Shown: positions 17,432 to 25,099, numbered from the stretch's first letter. The stretch is DNA of 64,000 bases from Enterobacter wuhouensis (GCF_004331265.1 NZ_SJOO01000001.1:744001-808000), one strand, 5' to 3'. The notes: generated from the letters alone by a model not told the origin. Made by a program: numbers and translations.

Positions 17432-17462
17432 AACTTACACAATCATCGTTACTTGTCCAAGT
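17432..17462 (-). promoter_or_regulatory. Predicted promoter and operator of the lipid operon
   Basis: Read leftward: -35 TTGGAC (17460-17455), 17-bp spacer, -10 TAAGTT (17437-17432), giving a leader of about 40 nt before the ATG at 17385. The -35 box sits inside a palindrome, ACTTG-GA-CAAGT (17451-17462), a likely operator. Related half-sites TTACACAA (17435-17442) and TTTGTGTA (17462-17469) flank it. The regulator is not encoded next door. MerR/LitR-type or TetR-type control is possible; this is inference. Confidence 0.55.
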
Positions 17463-17540
17463 TTGTGTATAAATTTATTTTTTTACCTATATATTTCAAT
17501 AGATTAAAAAGTTGGCTATACGTGCATTTTTTCCGCCGAA

Positions 17541-17563
17541 ATAAAAACCCTGCCGCTCGGCAG
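17541..17563 (-). terminator. Leftward terminator-like hairpin upstream of the lipid operon
   Basis: Read leftward: stem CTGCC-gagc-GGCAG followed by GGTTTTTATTT. It lies about 80 bp upstream of the predicted operon promoter and about 80 bp before the rightward gene at 17643. It would stop leftward transcription entering the promoter region. The remainder of 17386-17642 is AT-rich intergenic DNA. Confidence 0.5.
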
Positions 17564-17642
17564 TGCTTTTAGGGAAAACCTTAAGGCGAACTTGTCATTT
17601 ATCTTCCAGGCTTATCCTTTTTATTCATAAGGATGCTTCACG

Positions 17643-17840
17643 ATGAGACGTTTCTTTCTCTCTCTCTTTTCAAGCCCGGAATCGTTGCTTCAGGTGATGA
17701 CGCAGCAGGAGATTATTGAAGCCGTCGAGGACGGTGACCGCATCATTATCGATCAGGACGGGAACGCCTCGGTGAACTACAAAAGCAACGAGGTGCGTCG
17801 GGATTTCCTGCGCCACGTCACCGCGCTGAAGAGGGCCTGA
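17643..17840 (+). CDS. Small hypothetical protein, 65 aa
   Basis: Not recognised. A 65-residue protein with a basic, hydrophobic N-terminus (MRRFFLSLFSSPESLLQVM) and an acidic middle (IIEAVEDGDRIIIDQDGNAS), ending in basic residues. The start has ATAAGGATGCTTC upstream, with AAGGA at SD spacing. It ends one base before the next gene, so the two are an operon. The regular codon use and tight junction support that it is translated. Confidence 0.6.
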   Translation: MRRFFLSLFSSPESLLQVMTQQEIIEAVEDGDRIIIDQDGNASVNYKSNEVRRDFLRHVTALKRA

Positions 17841-17841
17841 T

Positions 17842-18615
17842 ATGGGAACGGCGATCTTTATGGTGCTGATGGTGTGCGGGTACTGGTACACCAGCCGCGA
17901 TCTCTCAACCCGCTTTAAAATCAAACGCTCCTTCGGCTGGGACGTCTATTTTCTCGTCGCGCTGTATGGCTGTATTTTCGTTTTACAGGGCGTCATTGCC
18001 ACCGGCCTGCTCTGGCTGCTGCTGTTCGCGCTTTCGGCAGCGGACAATAGCTTCCACTTTACCTCGCAGAAATATGCCGACTGGCAGATTGATTTTATGA
18101 ACTGGAGCTTCCTGGGAATTCAGGCACCGGTGGTGGTAATGCTGGCGTTCGCGATCCTGTTTTGTCTTTATCGCTCCAACTGGGCAGGCAGCGCGAGGCT
18201 GGACGGTGAAGGCAGGAAAAAATTGTATAAGCGCCTGGCGCAGTCGAGCGGTATTGAGCAGCTGCTTTACCAGTGCATGGAGCAAGGCGAGCTGGCGCAG
18301 GTGGCGCTGAGGTCGCGGCGGATTTATGTCGGCATGATCCATACCGCCACGCTGGAGTATGAAAAGACGGCCAACATCGTGCTGATCCCGATGCTTAGCG
18401 GCTATCGCGACGAAAAAACGATGAACCTGCGCATCGAAAATAACTACAGCAAATGGTACGACGAACATGACATTACGCTTGATTCGGAACCCCGCAGCGC
18501 CATGGATTTCCGCAAGGTCATTTTGCTCAATCAGATTGAGAGTATCTCACTCTTCGACCCCGCCAGCGCCAGCGCGCTGGAGATGGCCCCGGAGGAGGAA
18601 CACGACGAACGGTAG
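17842..18615 (+). CDS. Hypothetical inner-membrane protein, 257 aa
   Basis: Not recognised. Three predicted membrane segments (about residues 1-18, 35-67 as one long or two short helices, and 92-113) are followed by a cytoplasmic C-terminal half of about 140 residues that is rich in charge and ends EEEHDER. The soluble part carries KKLYKRLAQSSGIEQLLYQC and a run containing ANIVLIPMLSGYRDEKT. It is co-transcribed with the 65-residue gene. No enzymatic motif was found. It ends 10 bp before the convergent GNAT gene. Confidence 0.65.
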   Translation: MGTAIFMVLMVCGYWYTSRDLSTRFKIKRSFGWDVYFLVALYGCIFVLQGVIATGLLWLLLFALSAADNSFHFTSQKYADWQIDFMNWSFLGIQAPVVVMLAFAILFCLYRSNWAGSARLDGEGRKKLYKRLAQSSGIEQLLYQCMEQGELAQVALRSRRIYVGMIHTATLEYEKTANIVLIPMLSGYRDEKTMNLRIENNYSKWYDEHDITLDSEPRSAMDFRKVILLNQIESISLFDPASASALEMAPEEEHDER

Positions 18616-18625
18616 CGAGAAACGG

Positions 18626-19138
18626 CTATAAAGTCAGTCTCATAATTTTCAGCATGCTCCGCTGAGACGCGGTTTCAAACGCGACCTCGTTGACGCAGAG
18701 CATCCCCTGTTTTTGATAGAATCGATAGGCCCCTTCGTTCTGCTCGAGCACTTCCAGCCATAGTATCGCTTTGCCCTTATTTCTGGCGAGCTGAACCATT
18801 TGTTCAAACATTACCTGACCATAATTTTTGCCCGTCTCAGCGGGAGCCAGATAAATTTTATTAAGCAGTACACCAACCTCGCCGGTGCCCGGCATCGCGG
18901 CTTCCCATGAGACCTTTGTAAAACCTATCGGGCGATCGGTTTGTGCCACATACCACGTGATACCTTCCTCCCTCAGGCTTTTTTCGAGCACCGGGAGAGC
19001 AAACTCCCCGGCGAGAAAATCGTTCATTTCTGCTTCTGATACCCACAGAGGTGCAAAGGGTGCAGGATAGATTTCATAGCCTAAATCGCTCAGCAACTGT
19101 GAATCGGCTGAGGTGGCCTCGCGTAAACGTAGGGTCAT
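18626..19138 (-). CDS. GNAT-family N-acetyltransferase
   Basis: A 170-residue GNAT protein. The start at 19138 (MTLRLREATSADSQLLSDLG) matches the classic GNAT N-terminus; longer upstream frames do not. The acetyl-CoA-binding segment is IYLAPAETGKNYGQVMFEQM (the usual Q/RxxGxG/A is here TGKNYGQ), and the C-terminal NEGAYRFYQKQGM is the typical helix 4. The substrate is not predictable. It is downstream of the TetR gene on the same strand with a 79-bp gap. Confidence 0.85.
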   Translation of the reverse strand: MTLRLREATSADSQLLSDLGYEIYPAPFAPLWVSEAEMNDFLAGEFALPVLEKSLREEGITWYVAQTDRPIGFTKVSWEAAMPGTGEVGVLLNKIYLAPAETGKNYGQVMFEQMVQLARNKGKAILWLEVLEQNEGAYRFYQKQGMLCVNEVAFETASQRSMLKIMRLTL

Positions 19139-19217
19139 GTTGTTATCCTTGCTTAGAATTCCGCTCAGTATTACGTAAGCACGGCCATTAATAAACCGGC
19201 TCGTGTTGTTGAGCCGA

Positions 19218-19817
19218 TTACACCTCGCCCTCAGCGGCGCAGTCGATAATTTTCTCCAGCCCGCTCTTAAGCCGTTCGATAATATCCTCGATATCCATGC
19301 CCATTTGCGCATGAATTATGGCACCGTCGATCAGAATCATGATTTCATCAAGCCGTGGGGCGTCGGAAATACGGGTTAGCGCCGCAATCTTTTCTTTTGC
19401 TTCCATTTTATGCCTGCGGCAAATGTCTTTTATTTCGCTCTCAATATCTTCGGATTTCGCTTCTGCGCTGGCGTTAATAAAAGCGCAACCGTGGAACAGA
19501 GGCGAAGTGAACCATTCATAAAGCGTTGCCGATATGGCCTCTGACGATGCTTTCCCCTTCTCGACATTCAGGCGCAGCGCGGTCTCGAACCAGTCAATCC
19601 ATACTTCATGCCGGTAGTTTAAATAGGCCAGAATGAGCAGGCTTTTACTCGGAAAATGGCGATAAAACGTCACCTTCGTCACGTGCGCCTGCTTGATGAT
19701 GGTATCCACGCCCGTTGCCTTAAACCCGGTGGTATAAAACAGCTCGTGCGCGGTAAGCACTATTTTATCCCGGACGCTCAATTTCCCGTCGTTATTCTTG
19801 CTGGATGTGTTTTCCAA
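19218..19817 (-). CDS. TetR-family transcriptional regulator
   Basis: A 199-residue TetR repressor. The N-terminal helix-turn-helix reads TGVDTIIKQAHVTKVTFYRH (about residues 35-54). The C-terminal ligand domain has Cys residues (CAFINA, ICRRH) and resembles regulators of electrophile or aldehyde response. It is divergent from the DUF1348 gene, with a perfect 10-2-10 palindrome between them. It very likely represses both that gene and itself, and possibly the downstream GNAT. Confidence 0.9.
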   Translation of the reverse strand: MENTSSKNNDGKLSVRDKIVLTAHELFYTTGFKATGVDTIIKQAHVTKVTFYRHFPSKSLLILAYLNYRHEVWIDWFETALRLNVEKGKASSEAISATLYEWFTSPLFHGCAFINASAEAKSEDIESEIKDICRRHKMEAKEKIAALTRISDAPRLDEIMILIDGAIIHAQMGMDIEDIIERLKSGLEKIIDCAAEGEV

Positions 19818-19872
19818 ATTCCGGCCTCCATTGACATGTTGACAGCGTTATTTTTCAGGCATAGATTAACGC

Positions 19873-19894
19873 AAGTAGACAGACCTGTCTACTT
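19873..19894. promoter_or_regulatory. TetR-type operator palindrome
   Basis: AAGTAGACAG-AC-CTGTCTACTT is a perfect 10-bp inverted repeat with a 2-bp centre. It lies between the divergent TetR gene (start 19817) and the DUF1348 gene (start 19918). The core TAGACAGACCTGTCTA resembles operators of AcuR/NemR-like TetR repressors. It ends 23 bp before the DUF1348 start, so a bound repressor would block its promoter or initiation. Confidence 0.8.
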
Positions 19895-19917
19895 AATAGC
19901 AACCTGAGGAATGAATC

Positions 19918-20385
19918 ATGAACATCCGTCCACCGCTACCTCCCTTTACGCGCGAAACTGCAATTGAAAAAGTCCGGCTGGCTGAGGATGGCTGGAATAG
20001 CCGCGACCCTGCCAAAGTTGCCCTTGCCTACTCTCTGGATACCCAATGGCGTAACCGCGCGGAATTTGCGACTAACCGCGAGGAGGCCCAGGCATTTCTG
20101 GACCGCAAATGGAAGAAAGAGCTGGACTATCGCCTGATAAAAGAGCTTTGGGCATTTACCGAAAACCGCATAGCCGTGCGCTATGCCTATGAATGGCATG
20201 ATGATTCAGGCAACTGGTATCGTTCTTACGGCAATGAAAACTGGGAGTTTAACCAGGACGGGCTAATGACCCGCCGTTTCGCCTGCGTCAATGACATGCC
20301 GATCGGCGAATCGCAGCGGCTATTCCACTGGCCTCTCGGCAGACGCCCTGACGATCATCCCTCTTTGAGCGATCTGGGGCTGTAG
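19918..20385 (+). CDS. DUF1348 NTF2-like protein
   Basis: A 155-residue protein of the DUF1348 family, which has the NTF2/SnoaL-like fold. Family blocks are [52 protein letters not shown] and the C-terminal [14 protein letters not shown]. Its enzymatic role is unknown. The perfect palindrome just upstream and the divergent TetR gene indicate induction by a small ligand. RBS GAGGAATGAATC precedes the ATG. Confidence 0.9.
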   Translation: MNIRPPLPPFTRETAIEKVRLAEDGWNSRDPAKVALAYSLDTQWRNRAEFATNREEAQAFLDRKWKKELDYRLIKELWAFTENRIAVRYAYEWHDDSGNWYRSYGNENWEFNQDGLMTRRFACVNDMPIGESQRLFHWPLGRRPDDHPSLSDLGL

Positions 20386-20396
20386 GCAGCTGAACC

Positions 20397-20630
20397 CTAT
20401 CGAAAATTTGGGGAACGTCGCAGAAGTTGACCCGCTATTACAGGGAGAACAAAGAATGATGACCAACACTGCCAAAGCCATTTTTGCAGATTGGTATACA
20501 GCTTTACAGGTATACCCTGCGGGAAATAAGCAAAAATCATAACGATCCCGAATTCGCCTACCGCGCGAACCCAGGCGAGCGTGCCACCACGATAAAGTAA
20601 GATTCCGATCTGCTGGCAGCAACGCTTCAT
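20397..20630 (-). pseudogene. Remnant of a sulfate/molybdate-type ABC transporter permease
   Basis: The leftward frame contains GEFGIVMIFAYFPQGIPVKL, which matches the coupling-loop region and following helix of ModB/CysT-type permeases (ARALGEFG...FAYFPQG). No start or upstream domain is present, and the similarity shifts frame after YTNLQK (a +1 frame continues with KMALAVLVIILC). No ATP-binding or substrate-binding partner is nearby. This is a decayed fragment occupying the only 300-bp gap without an intact gene (20386-20688). The rest of that gap shows no other feature. Confidence 0.6.
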
Positions 20631-20688
20631 CGTTAATACAATCGGTGCTCAACAACGTCTCTATTCTTTACGCTCAGGATCTCTTTTG

Positions 20689-21099
20689 ATGATTACGGTA
20701 GATGAATTAAAGGTGAAATACCCCGACGCCAGCGCCTGCCAAATGGGCGATAGCCCGGAACTCGCAAACGCGCTTGCTGCGCTTATCAAAACAGGAAAAA
20801 AAACGGCCTCCTGCGGATCTTATACTTCTTACCTTAAGGAAGGATCTGCCCCCTTGATCGGGAGCTATAACATCATTCTTGACGGCCAGGATGTTCCGGC
20901 ATGCGTCATCAGGTTGGTATCAATGCGGCTGGTGCGTTTTTGTGACGTTACCGCCGAGTTTGCCCGCAAAGAAGGTGAAGGCGATCTGAGCCTGGAGTAT
21001 TGGCAGAGGGAACACCAGCGCTTTTTTGAGCGTGAAAGCCACTTTTCGCAGGATATGGAGCTTGTTGCAGAAGAGTTTGAGGTCGTGGACGTTCTTTAA
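20689..21099 (+). CDS. ASCH-domain protein
   Basis: A 136-residue protein with an ASCH domain, a PUA-like beta-barrel predicted to bind RNA or nucleotides. The ASCH signature is the loop TGKKTASCGS (about residues 34-43), followed by CVIRLVSMRLVRFCDVTAEF and the terminal FERESHFSQDMELVAEEFEV, typical of the family. The start is ATG at 20689, not the adjacent in-frame TTG; AGGA lies 9 nt upstream. RNA target unknown. Confidence 0.85.
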   Translation: MITVDELKVKYPDASACQMGDSPELANALAALIKTGKKTASCGSYTSYLKEGSAPLIGSYNIILDGQDVPACVIRLVSMRLVRFCDVTAEFARKEGEGDLSLEYWQREHQRFFERESHFSQDMELVAEEFEVVDVL

Positions 21100-21121
21100 A
21101 CTGACAGAGATGAGTAAGACA

Positions 21122-21168
21122 CGATCCCAGAAGCCGTAAGTGATTTTCTGCTCACGGCTACGGGATCG
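21122..21168. repeat. Long imperfect stem-loop
   Basis: Outer arms CGATCCC (21122-21128) and GGGATCG (21162-21168) with inner arms AGCCGT/ACGGCT form a stable hairpin between the ASCH gene and yebG, which are convergent. There is no T-run on either side, so it could be a weak bidirectional terminator or mRNA-end stabiliser. Confidence 0.55.
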
Positions 21169-21188
21169 GCGATGACGTGCTCAGTCGG

Positions 21189-21521
21189 TCAGGCAGCCTT
21201 AACGGCTCTGATTTTTTTACCGCCCGCCGCCTCTGGCTCCGCATCCTCTGGCTCCGCATCCTCAGCTGGCGCTGCGGCGCTGAGATCGGGGAGTTTGCTG
21301 GTTCGCAGTATGTGCTGAACGGTTTCTTTTTGTTCAGCGAGGTAGAGCCCAAGATCCTCGGCCTGCTTCTCTTCCATCTCCATTCCGCTTTGCAACAGCC
21401 AGTCGGTGAACGCTTCTGCCATATCGAGCAGTTTGTCATAAGCGTCAGCCTCTTTCTTACTGGCAAAAGTCATTTTCTCTTCACCTTTTCTTACGACAAC
21501 AAATTTTGTTTCAACAGCCAT
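21189..21521 (-). CDS. yebG: SOS-induced protein YebG
   Basis: A 110-residue homologue of E. coli YebG (MAVETKFVVVRKGEEKMTF; DWLLQSGMEMEEKQAEDL), a small DNA-damage-inducible protein of unclear mechanism. A perfect LexA box lies 15 bp upstream of the start, as expected for an SOS gene. The C-terminal tail is low-complexity: a 15-bp tandem repeat encodes EDAEP twice. In E. coli yebG is in another neighbourhood. Confidence 0.95.
   Translation of the reverse strand: MAVETKFVVVRKGEEKMTFASKKEADAYDKLLDMAEAFTDWLLQSGMEMEEKQAEDLGLYLAEQKETVQHILRTSKLPDLSAAAPAEDAEPEDAEPEAAGGKKIRAVKAA
21230..21259 (-). repeat. 15-bp tandem duplication inside yebG
   Basis: Two exact copies of a 15-bp unit (21230-21244, 21245-21259) plus partial flanking similarity encode the repeated pentapeptide EDAEP in the acidic tail of YebG. 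The unit is a multiple of three, so copy-number slippage keeps the frame. Confidence 0.8.
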
Positions 21522-21536
21522 TATACGCCCCTCACA

Positions 21537-21552
21537 CTGTAATTATATACAG
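21537..21552. promoter_or_regulatory. LexA (SOS) box of yebG
   Basis: CTGT-N8-ACAG with an AT-rich centre is an exact match to the LexA consensus. It is positioned 15-31 bp upstream of the yebG start codon, so LexA binding would block that promoter. Confidence 0.93.
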
Positions 21553-21614
21553 TATAGCAGTTCCAGATTTATCCTGCAGCCAAAATGTTAGTACGTCTCG
21601 TACAGCCCCTTCAA

Positions 21615-22007
21615 TTAACCACGCATGTCAAAGCCGGCTCGTTGAAAATCACGGTAGACGTCAGGGTGCGTAAAGGGCGGGAAGGTGGCTTTCCGGGCCG
21701 CAGCTTTTAGCGCTTCGCAGTATTCTTTATTGCCGCTGCTGGTTGATATCTCTGTCGCGGTGCCATCCTCGGCAAAGGCAAGATGCAGCCTGCATTGCTT
21801 CCCTTTCCAGCGCTGAGGGTCAGCGATTTGTGCATTCACTGCATCCCTGATGCCACGCGCCTGCGCGCCCCATTCATCCCGGTCGTCCCAGCGCCCGGAA
21901 CTGCAGCTGCCCGTTGCCGTGGTTTTATGGCATCCCGAAGGCTGCAGCGGCGCACATCCCGCGAGAAGAGTTGCCACACATGCCAACATAAAAACGTGCT
22001 TTTTCAT
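21615..22007 (-). CDS. TolA-C-like lipoprotein
   Basis: A 130-residue lipoprotein. The signal peptide MKKHVFMLACVATLLAGC has lipobox LAGC; the next residue is Ala. The mature part resembles the C-terminal domain of TolA (RDAVNAQIADPQRWKGKQCR; FAEDGTATEIS; EYCEALKAAARKATFPPF), which binds Pal or colicins in the periplasm. No TolA coiled-coil or membrane anchor is present, so it is the domain alone on a lipid anchor. The start at 22007 is set by the signal peptide. Role unknown, perhaps envelope integrity. Confidence 0.75.
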   Translation of the reverse strand: MKKHVFMLACVATLLAGCAPLQPSGCHKTTATGSCSSGRWDDRDEWGAQARGIRDAVNAQIADPQRWKGKQCRLHLAFAEDGTATEISTSSGNKEYCEALKAAARKATFPPFTHPDVYRDFQRAGFDMRG

Positions 22008-22063
22008 ATAAGCGATCTCACTCCTTGATCGTGTATCAATACTATCCACCCGATAGTAGCATC

Positions 22064-22666
22064 TTACCCCGCGGACTTCGGCCTCAAATTCTCATCAAAC
22101 GTCAGGCGTTTGCGCCCTTCTTCTACTTCGCGCAGCGGCTCCACCTGATGCATCGTCTGCTTACAGCGATCCACCAGCACCTGATATTCACGCGTGCCCT
22201 GCTTCTTCCATTCGATTTCCTGCGCGCTCAGTTCCCGAATCGCTTTGGCCGGGCTGCCGATAATGAGATGGTTTGCGGGCATGTCAGCTTTAGCCTTCAC
22301 GAATGCCGCCGCGCCGACGATGCTGTTCTCACCGATCGCCGCGCCGTCCATCACCACCGCATTCATCCCGACGAGGGCGTTACGGCGGATAATACACCCG
22401 TGCAGGATGGCGCTATGGCCGATATGCCCGTCCTCTTCCACCACGGTGTCCTGCTCCGGGAAGCCGTGCATCACGCAGTTGTCCTGAATGTTGGCACCGT
22501 CTTTAATGACGATACGGCCAAAATCACCGCGCAGGCTGGCGTTAGGGCCAACGTAAACGCCTTTGCCCAGAATCACGTCACCAATCAGCACCGCGGTTGG
22601 GTGAACGTAGCTTTCCTCAGGAACCACCGGCGTTAAACCGTCAATCTGATAAACAGGCATTGCCAC
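22064..22666 (-). CDS. paaY: PaaY hexapeptide-repeat thioesterase
   Basis: A 200-residue left-handed beta-helix protein with hexapeptide repeats ([33 protein letters not shown]). PaaY is a thioesterase that hydrolyses dead-end CoA esters, notably the 2-hydroxycyclohepta-1,4,6-triene-1-carboxyl-CoA formed in phenylacetate degradation. The sequence is collinear with E. coli PaaY ([20 protein letters not shown]). It starts 3 nt after paaX ends, forming a paaXY unit as in E. coli. Confidence 0.97.
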   Translation of the reverse strand: MAMPVYQIDGLTPVVPEESYVHPTAVLIGDVILGKGVYVGPNASLRGDFGRIVIKDGANIQDNCVMHGFPEQDTVVEEDGHIGHSAILHGCIIRRNALVGMNAVVMDGAAIGENSIVGAAAFVKAKADMPANHLIIGSPAKAIRELSAQEIEWKKQGTREYQVLVDRCKQTMHQVEPLREVEEGRKRLTFDENLRPKSAG

Positions 22667-22669
22667 TCC

Positions 22670-23602
22670 TTACGTATTAAGGCCGCCAAAGCGTTGATAG
22701 TAGAGCGTACCGGGCACGGGCAGTTCGCCCACGGAGGTCTCCCCCTTTTCGCTGACAAACGCCAGCGCCCCCGGCGCGACGCGCTGGTAGATGTTGATAC
22801 AGAGCTGCCGCGCGCTTTGACCCGCCCAGTGCGCGGGGAGGAGTTCCTCCGGCAGGAGCGGATCTTTTAGCACCACGCGGCGATAAAAATGAATCAGCAG
22901 CAGCTGGATCTGGAAGCAGCGTTCCGGGGTAAGATCCTCCGGCTCGGCCTCCTTCAGCAGCGGCAGCAGCGGGCGGAATGAGTCGATAAACGTCTCGTAC
23001 ATGGCGTTTTGTTCGGTGAGCTGCCAGCACTCTTCCACGCGCGAGCGCAGCGCCGCGCGGGAAAGCGCCAGCGGTGAGTGCGCTTCAAAGAAGATAACGT
23101 TTTCCGCCACCCCGGCATCGTGAAGCAGCGACTGCACGTCGGCCAGATGCTGCGACGGCGAGGCCATCAGGCTCGGCGCCAGCGTGCCAAACCCCTGCCA
23201 GATCAGCTGTTTTTTCACATCCGCGAGCGTGTTTTTATCCAGCCCCTCGGACAAAAGCAGCAGCCATTTACCGTCCCAGGCGGGCAGCTCCGCACGGTAG
23301 ATTTTGCTCTCCGCACGGCGGGTCAGGCGCAGCCCCTTGTCGCTCAGGCGATAAAAGCTGCGACGCCCGATGCGGGAAACGTCCAGCCATCCCTCTTTAT
23401 TGAGGCGAAACAGCGCGGTACGTACGAAGCGCTCGCCAAACCCCATTCCCTCCAGCAAAGCCGCCAGGCTGCCGAGCCAGATTTCCCCCCCGCGATGGGA
23501 CAGCGCGTCGCCGTACAGCGAGGAGATGAGCGATGTCCCGCTGATGGGAACAGAGCTGACGGCGTGCTGGATAAAGACGTCGAGTTTATTCATGTGATTC
23601 AT
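22670..23602 (-). CDS. paaX: PaaX repressor of phenylacetate catabolism
   Basis: A GntR-like repressor whose effector is phenylacetyl-CoA. The sequence follows E. coli PaaX closely (FIQHAVSSVPISGTSLISSL; RTALFRLNKEGWLDVSRIGR is the winged-helix region). The start may be the ATG at 23602 or, by alignment with E. coli MSKLDTF, the in-frame ATG at 23593; neither has a clear SD. The C-terminus ends at RFGGLNT, about ten residues earlier than in E. coli. Candidate PaaX boxes lie between paaA and paaZ. A possible TATGATTCA half-site just upstream (near 23620) suggests autoregulation. Confidence 0.96.
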   Translation of the reverse strand: MNHMNKLDVFIQHAVSSVPISGTSLISSLYGDALSHRGGEIWLGSLAALLEGMGFGERFVRTALFRLNKEGWLDVSRIGRRSFYRLSDKGLRLTRRAESKIYRAELPAWDGKWLLLLSEGLDKNTLADVKKQLIWQGFGTLAPSLMASPSQHLADVQSLLHDAGVAENVIFFEAHSPLALSRAALRSRVEECWQLTEQNAMYETFIDSFRPLLPLLKEAEPEDLTPERCFQIQLLLIHFYRRVVLKDPLLPEELLPAHWAGQSARQLCINIYQRVAPGALAFVSEKGETSVGELPVPGTLYYQRFGGLNT

Positions 23603-23653
23603 TATGTTGTATTTTTTAGGCTGGATGAATCATAGCACAGGAATCTGGGGTTT

Positions 23654-23747
23654 CCCCCTCACCCTGACCCTCTCCCCAAAGTGGAGAGGGAAAAAGACCG
23701 CACCGGCTGTCCCTTCTCCCCTCTGGGGAGAAGGTTAGGATGAGGGG
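23654..23747. repeat. Full-length intergenic inverted-repeat element
   Basis: Two GC-rich hairpin modules face each other: CCCCTCACCCTGACCCTCTC at one end and a diverged inverted copy ending GGTTAGGATGAGGGG at the other, about 94 bp in all. Single modules recur at 35597-35633 and 41437-41468. It lies between the end of paaK and the start of paaX, where it could attenuate or stabilise the paaA-K transcript. Confidence 0.75.
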
Positions 23748-23756
23748 TTAGGTGTT

Positions 23757-25073
23757 TTAACCGTTGGCCGCAACCTTACGCAAATCAAACACCCGGCAGG
23801 CTTTGCCCTCCGAGCGCGGAATGCTGCCGCAGTTGACGATCGTCACGTCCGTGGAGATCCCCACCATCGATTTGATGCGGTGGCGCAGCTGGTGACACAC
23901 CTGGCAGCGCTGTTCGGGTGAGAGCGTCAAGCTACTCTGTTTCAGCTCAACCTTCACCGAAAGTGAATCAAGATGCCCGCGGCGGTTTACCTCCAGCTGG
24001 TAGTGCGGCGAGAGGTGTTCGAACTTAACGATCTCCTCTTCCAGCTGCGACGGGAAGACGTTCACGCCGCGAATAATAAGCATATCGTCGCTGCGGCCGC
24101 TGATGCGGTCCATTCGGCGCATGGTGCGCGCGGTGCCCGGCAGCAGGCGCGTCAGGTCGCGGGTGCGGTAACGGATCACGGGCAGCGCCTCTTTGGTCAG
24201 GGTGGTGAACAGCAGTTCGCCCTGCTCTCCATCTCCCAGCGGCGTGCCGTCGTTCGGGTTGACGATTTCCGGGTAGAAGTGGTCTTCCCAGATGGTCGGC
24301 CCGTCGGCGGTTTCAAGACACTCCATCGCCACGCCCGGCCCCATCACTTCGGACAGGCCATAAATATCGAGCGCGGTAATGCCTAAGCGTTTTTCAATTT
24401 CCCGGCGCATGGCCTGCGTCCACGGCTCCGCGCCAAACACGCCGACGCGCAGGGAGCAGGCGCTGGCATCACCGCCCATCTGGCGCTCCAGCTCTTCGAT
24501 CAGGTTCAGGCAGTAGGACGGCGTCACCATGATCATATCCGGCTGGAAGTCGCGGATCAGCTGCGCCTGTTTTTCCGTCTGGCCGCCGGACATCGGGATC
24601 ACCGTCGCGCCTAAGCGCTCGGCACCGTAGTGCGCGCCCAGCCCGCCGGTAAACAGCCCGTAGCCGTAGGCCACGTGAATTTTGTCCTTCGCGCTGCCGC
24701 CTGCCGCGCGGAGGGAACGGGCCACGATATTGGCCCAGTTGTCGATATCATTTTGGGTGTATCCCACCACCGTCGGCTTGCCGGTGGTGCCTGAGGAGGC
24801 GTGAATACGCACCACCTGCTCCATCGGCACCGCAAAGGTATCAAACGGATAGTTATCGCGCAGATCCTGTTTGGTGGTGCAGGGGAATTTTTGCAGGTCG
24901 GCCAGCTCGTTAAAGTCGTCAGGGTGCACGCCCGCCGCGTCAAACTTGCGTTTATACATCGGAACGTTGCTATAGGCGTGGTGTAGCGTCCACTTCAGGC
25001 GCTCGGTTTGCAGCGCCTGTAACTCGTCAAGGGAGGCCGTTTCAATCGGATCAAGCTTTGTTGTATTTGTCAT
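23757..25073 (-). CDS. paaK: Phenylacetate-CoA ligase
   Basis: A 438-residue AMP-forming ligase that activates phenylacetate to phenylacetyl-CoA, the first committed step and the source of the PaaX inducer. The ATP/AMP loop SSGTTGKPTVVG is present, followed by YGLSEVMGPG and the C-terminal hinge RSDDMLIIRGVNVFPSQ. The start is at 25073 (MTNTTKLDPIETASLDE), matching E. coli PaaK; an in-frame ATG 30 nt upstream is not needed. It is the last gene of the paaA-K operon. Confidence 0.97.
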   Translation of the reverse strand: MTNTTKLDPIETASLDELQALQTERLKWTLHHAYSNVPMYKRKFDAAGVHPDDFNELADLQKFPCTTKQDLRDNYPFDTFAVPMEQVVRIHASSGTTGKPTVVGYTQNDIDNWANIVARSLRAAGGSAKDKIHVAYGYGLFTGGLGAHYGAERLGATVIPMSGGQTEKQAQLIRDFQPDMIMVTPSYCLNLIEELERQMGGDASACSLRVGVFGAEPWTQAMRREIEKRLGITALDIYGLSEVMGPGVAMECLETADGPTIWEDHFYPEIVNPNDGTPLGDGEQGELLFTTLTKEALPVIRYRTRDLTRLLPGTARTMRRMDRISGRSDDMLIIRGVNVFPSQLEEEIVKFEHLSPHYQLEVNRRGHLDSLSVKVELKQSSLTLSPEQRCQVCHQLRHRIKSMVGISTDVTIVNCGSIPRSEGKACRVFDLRKVAANG

Positions 25074-25099
25074 TGTAGGGTGCTCACAGAGTAATTTGA

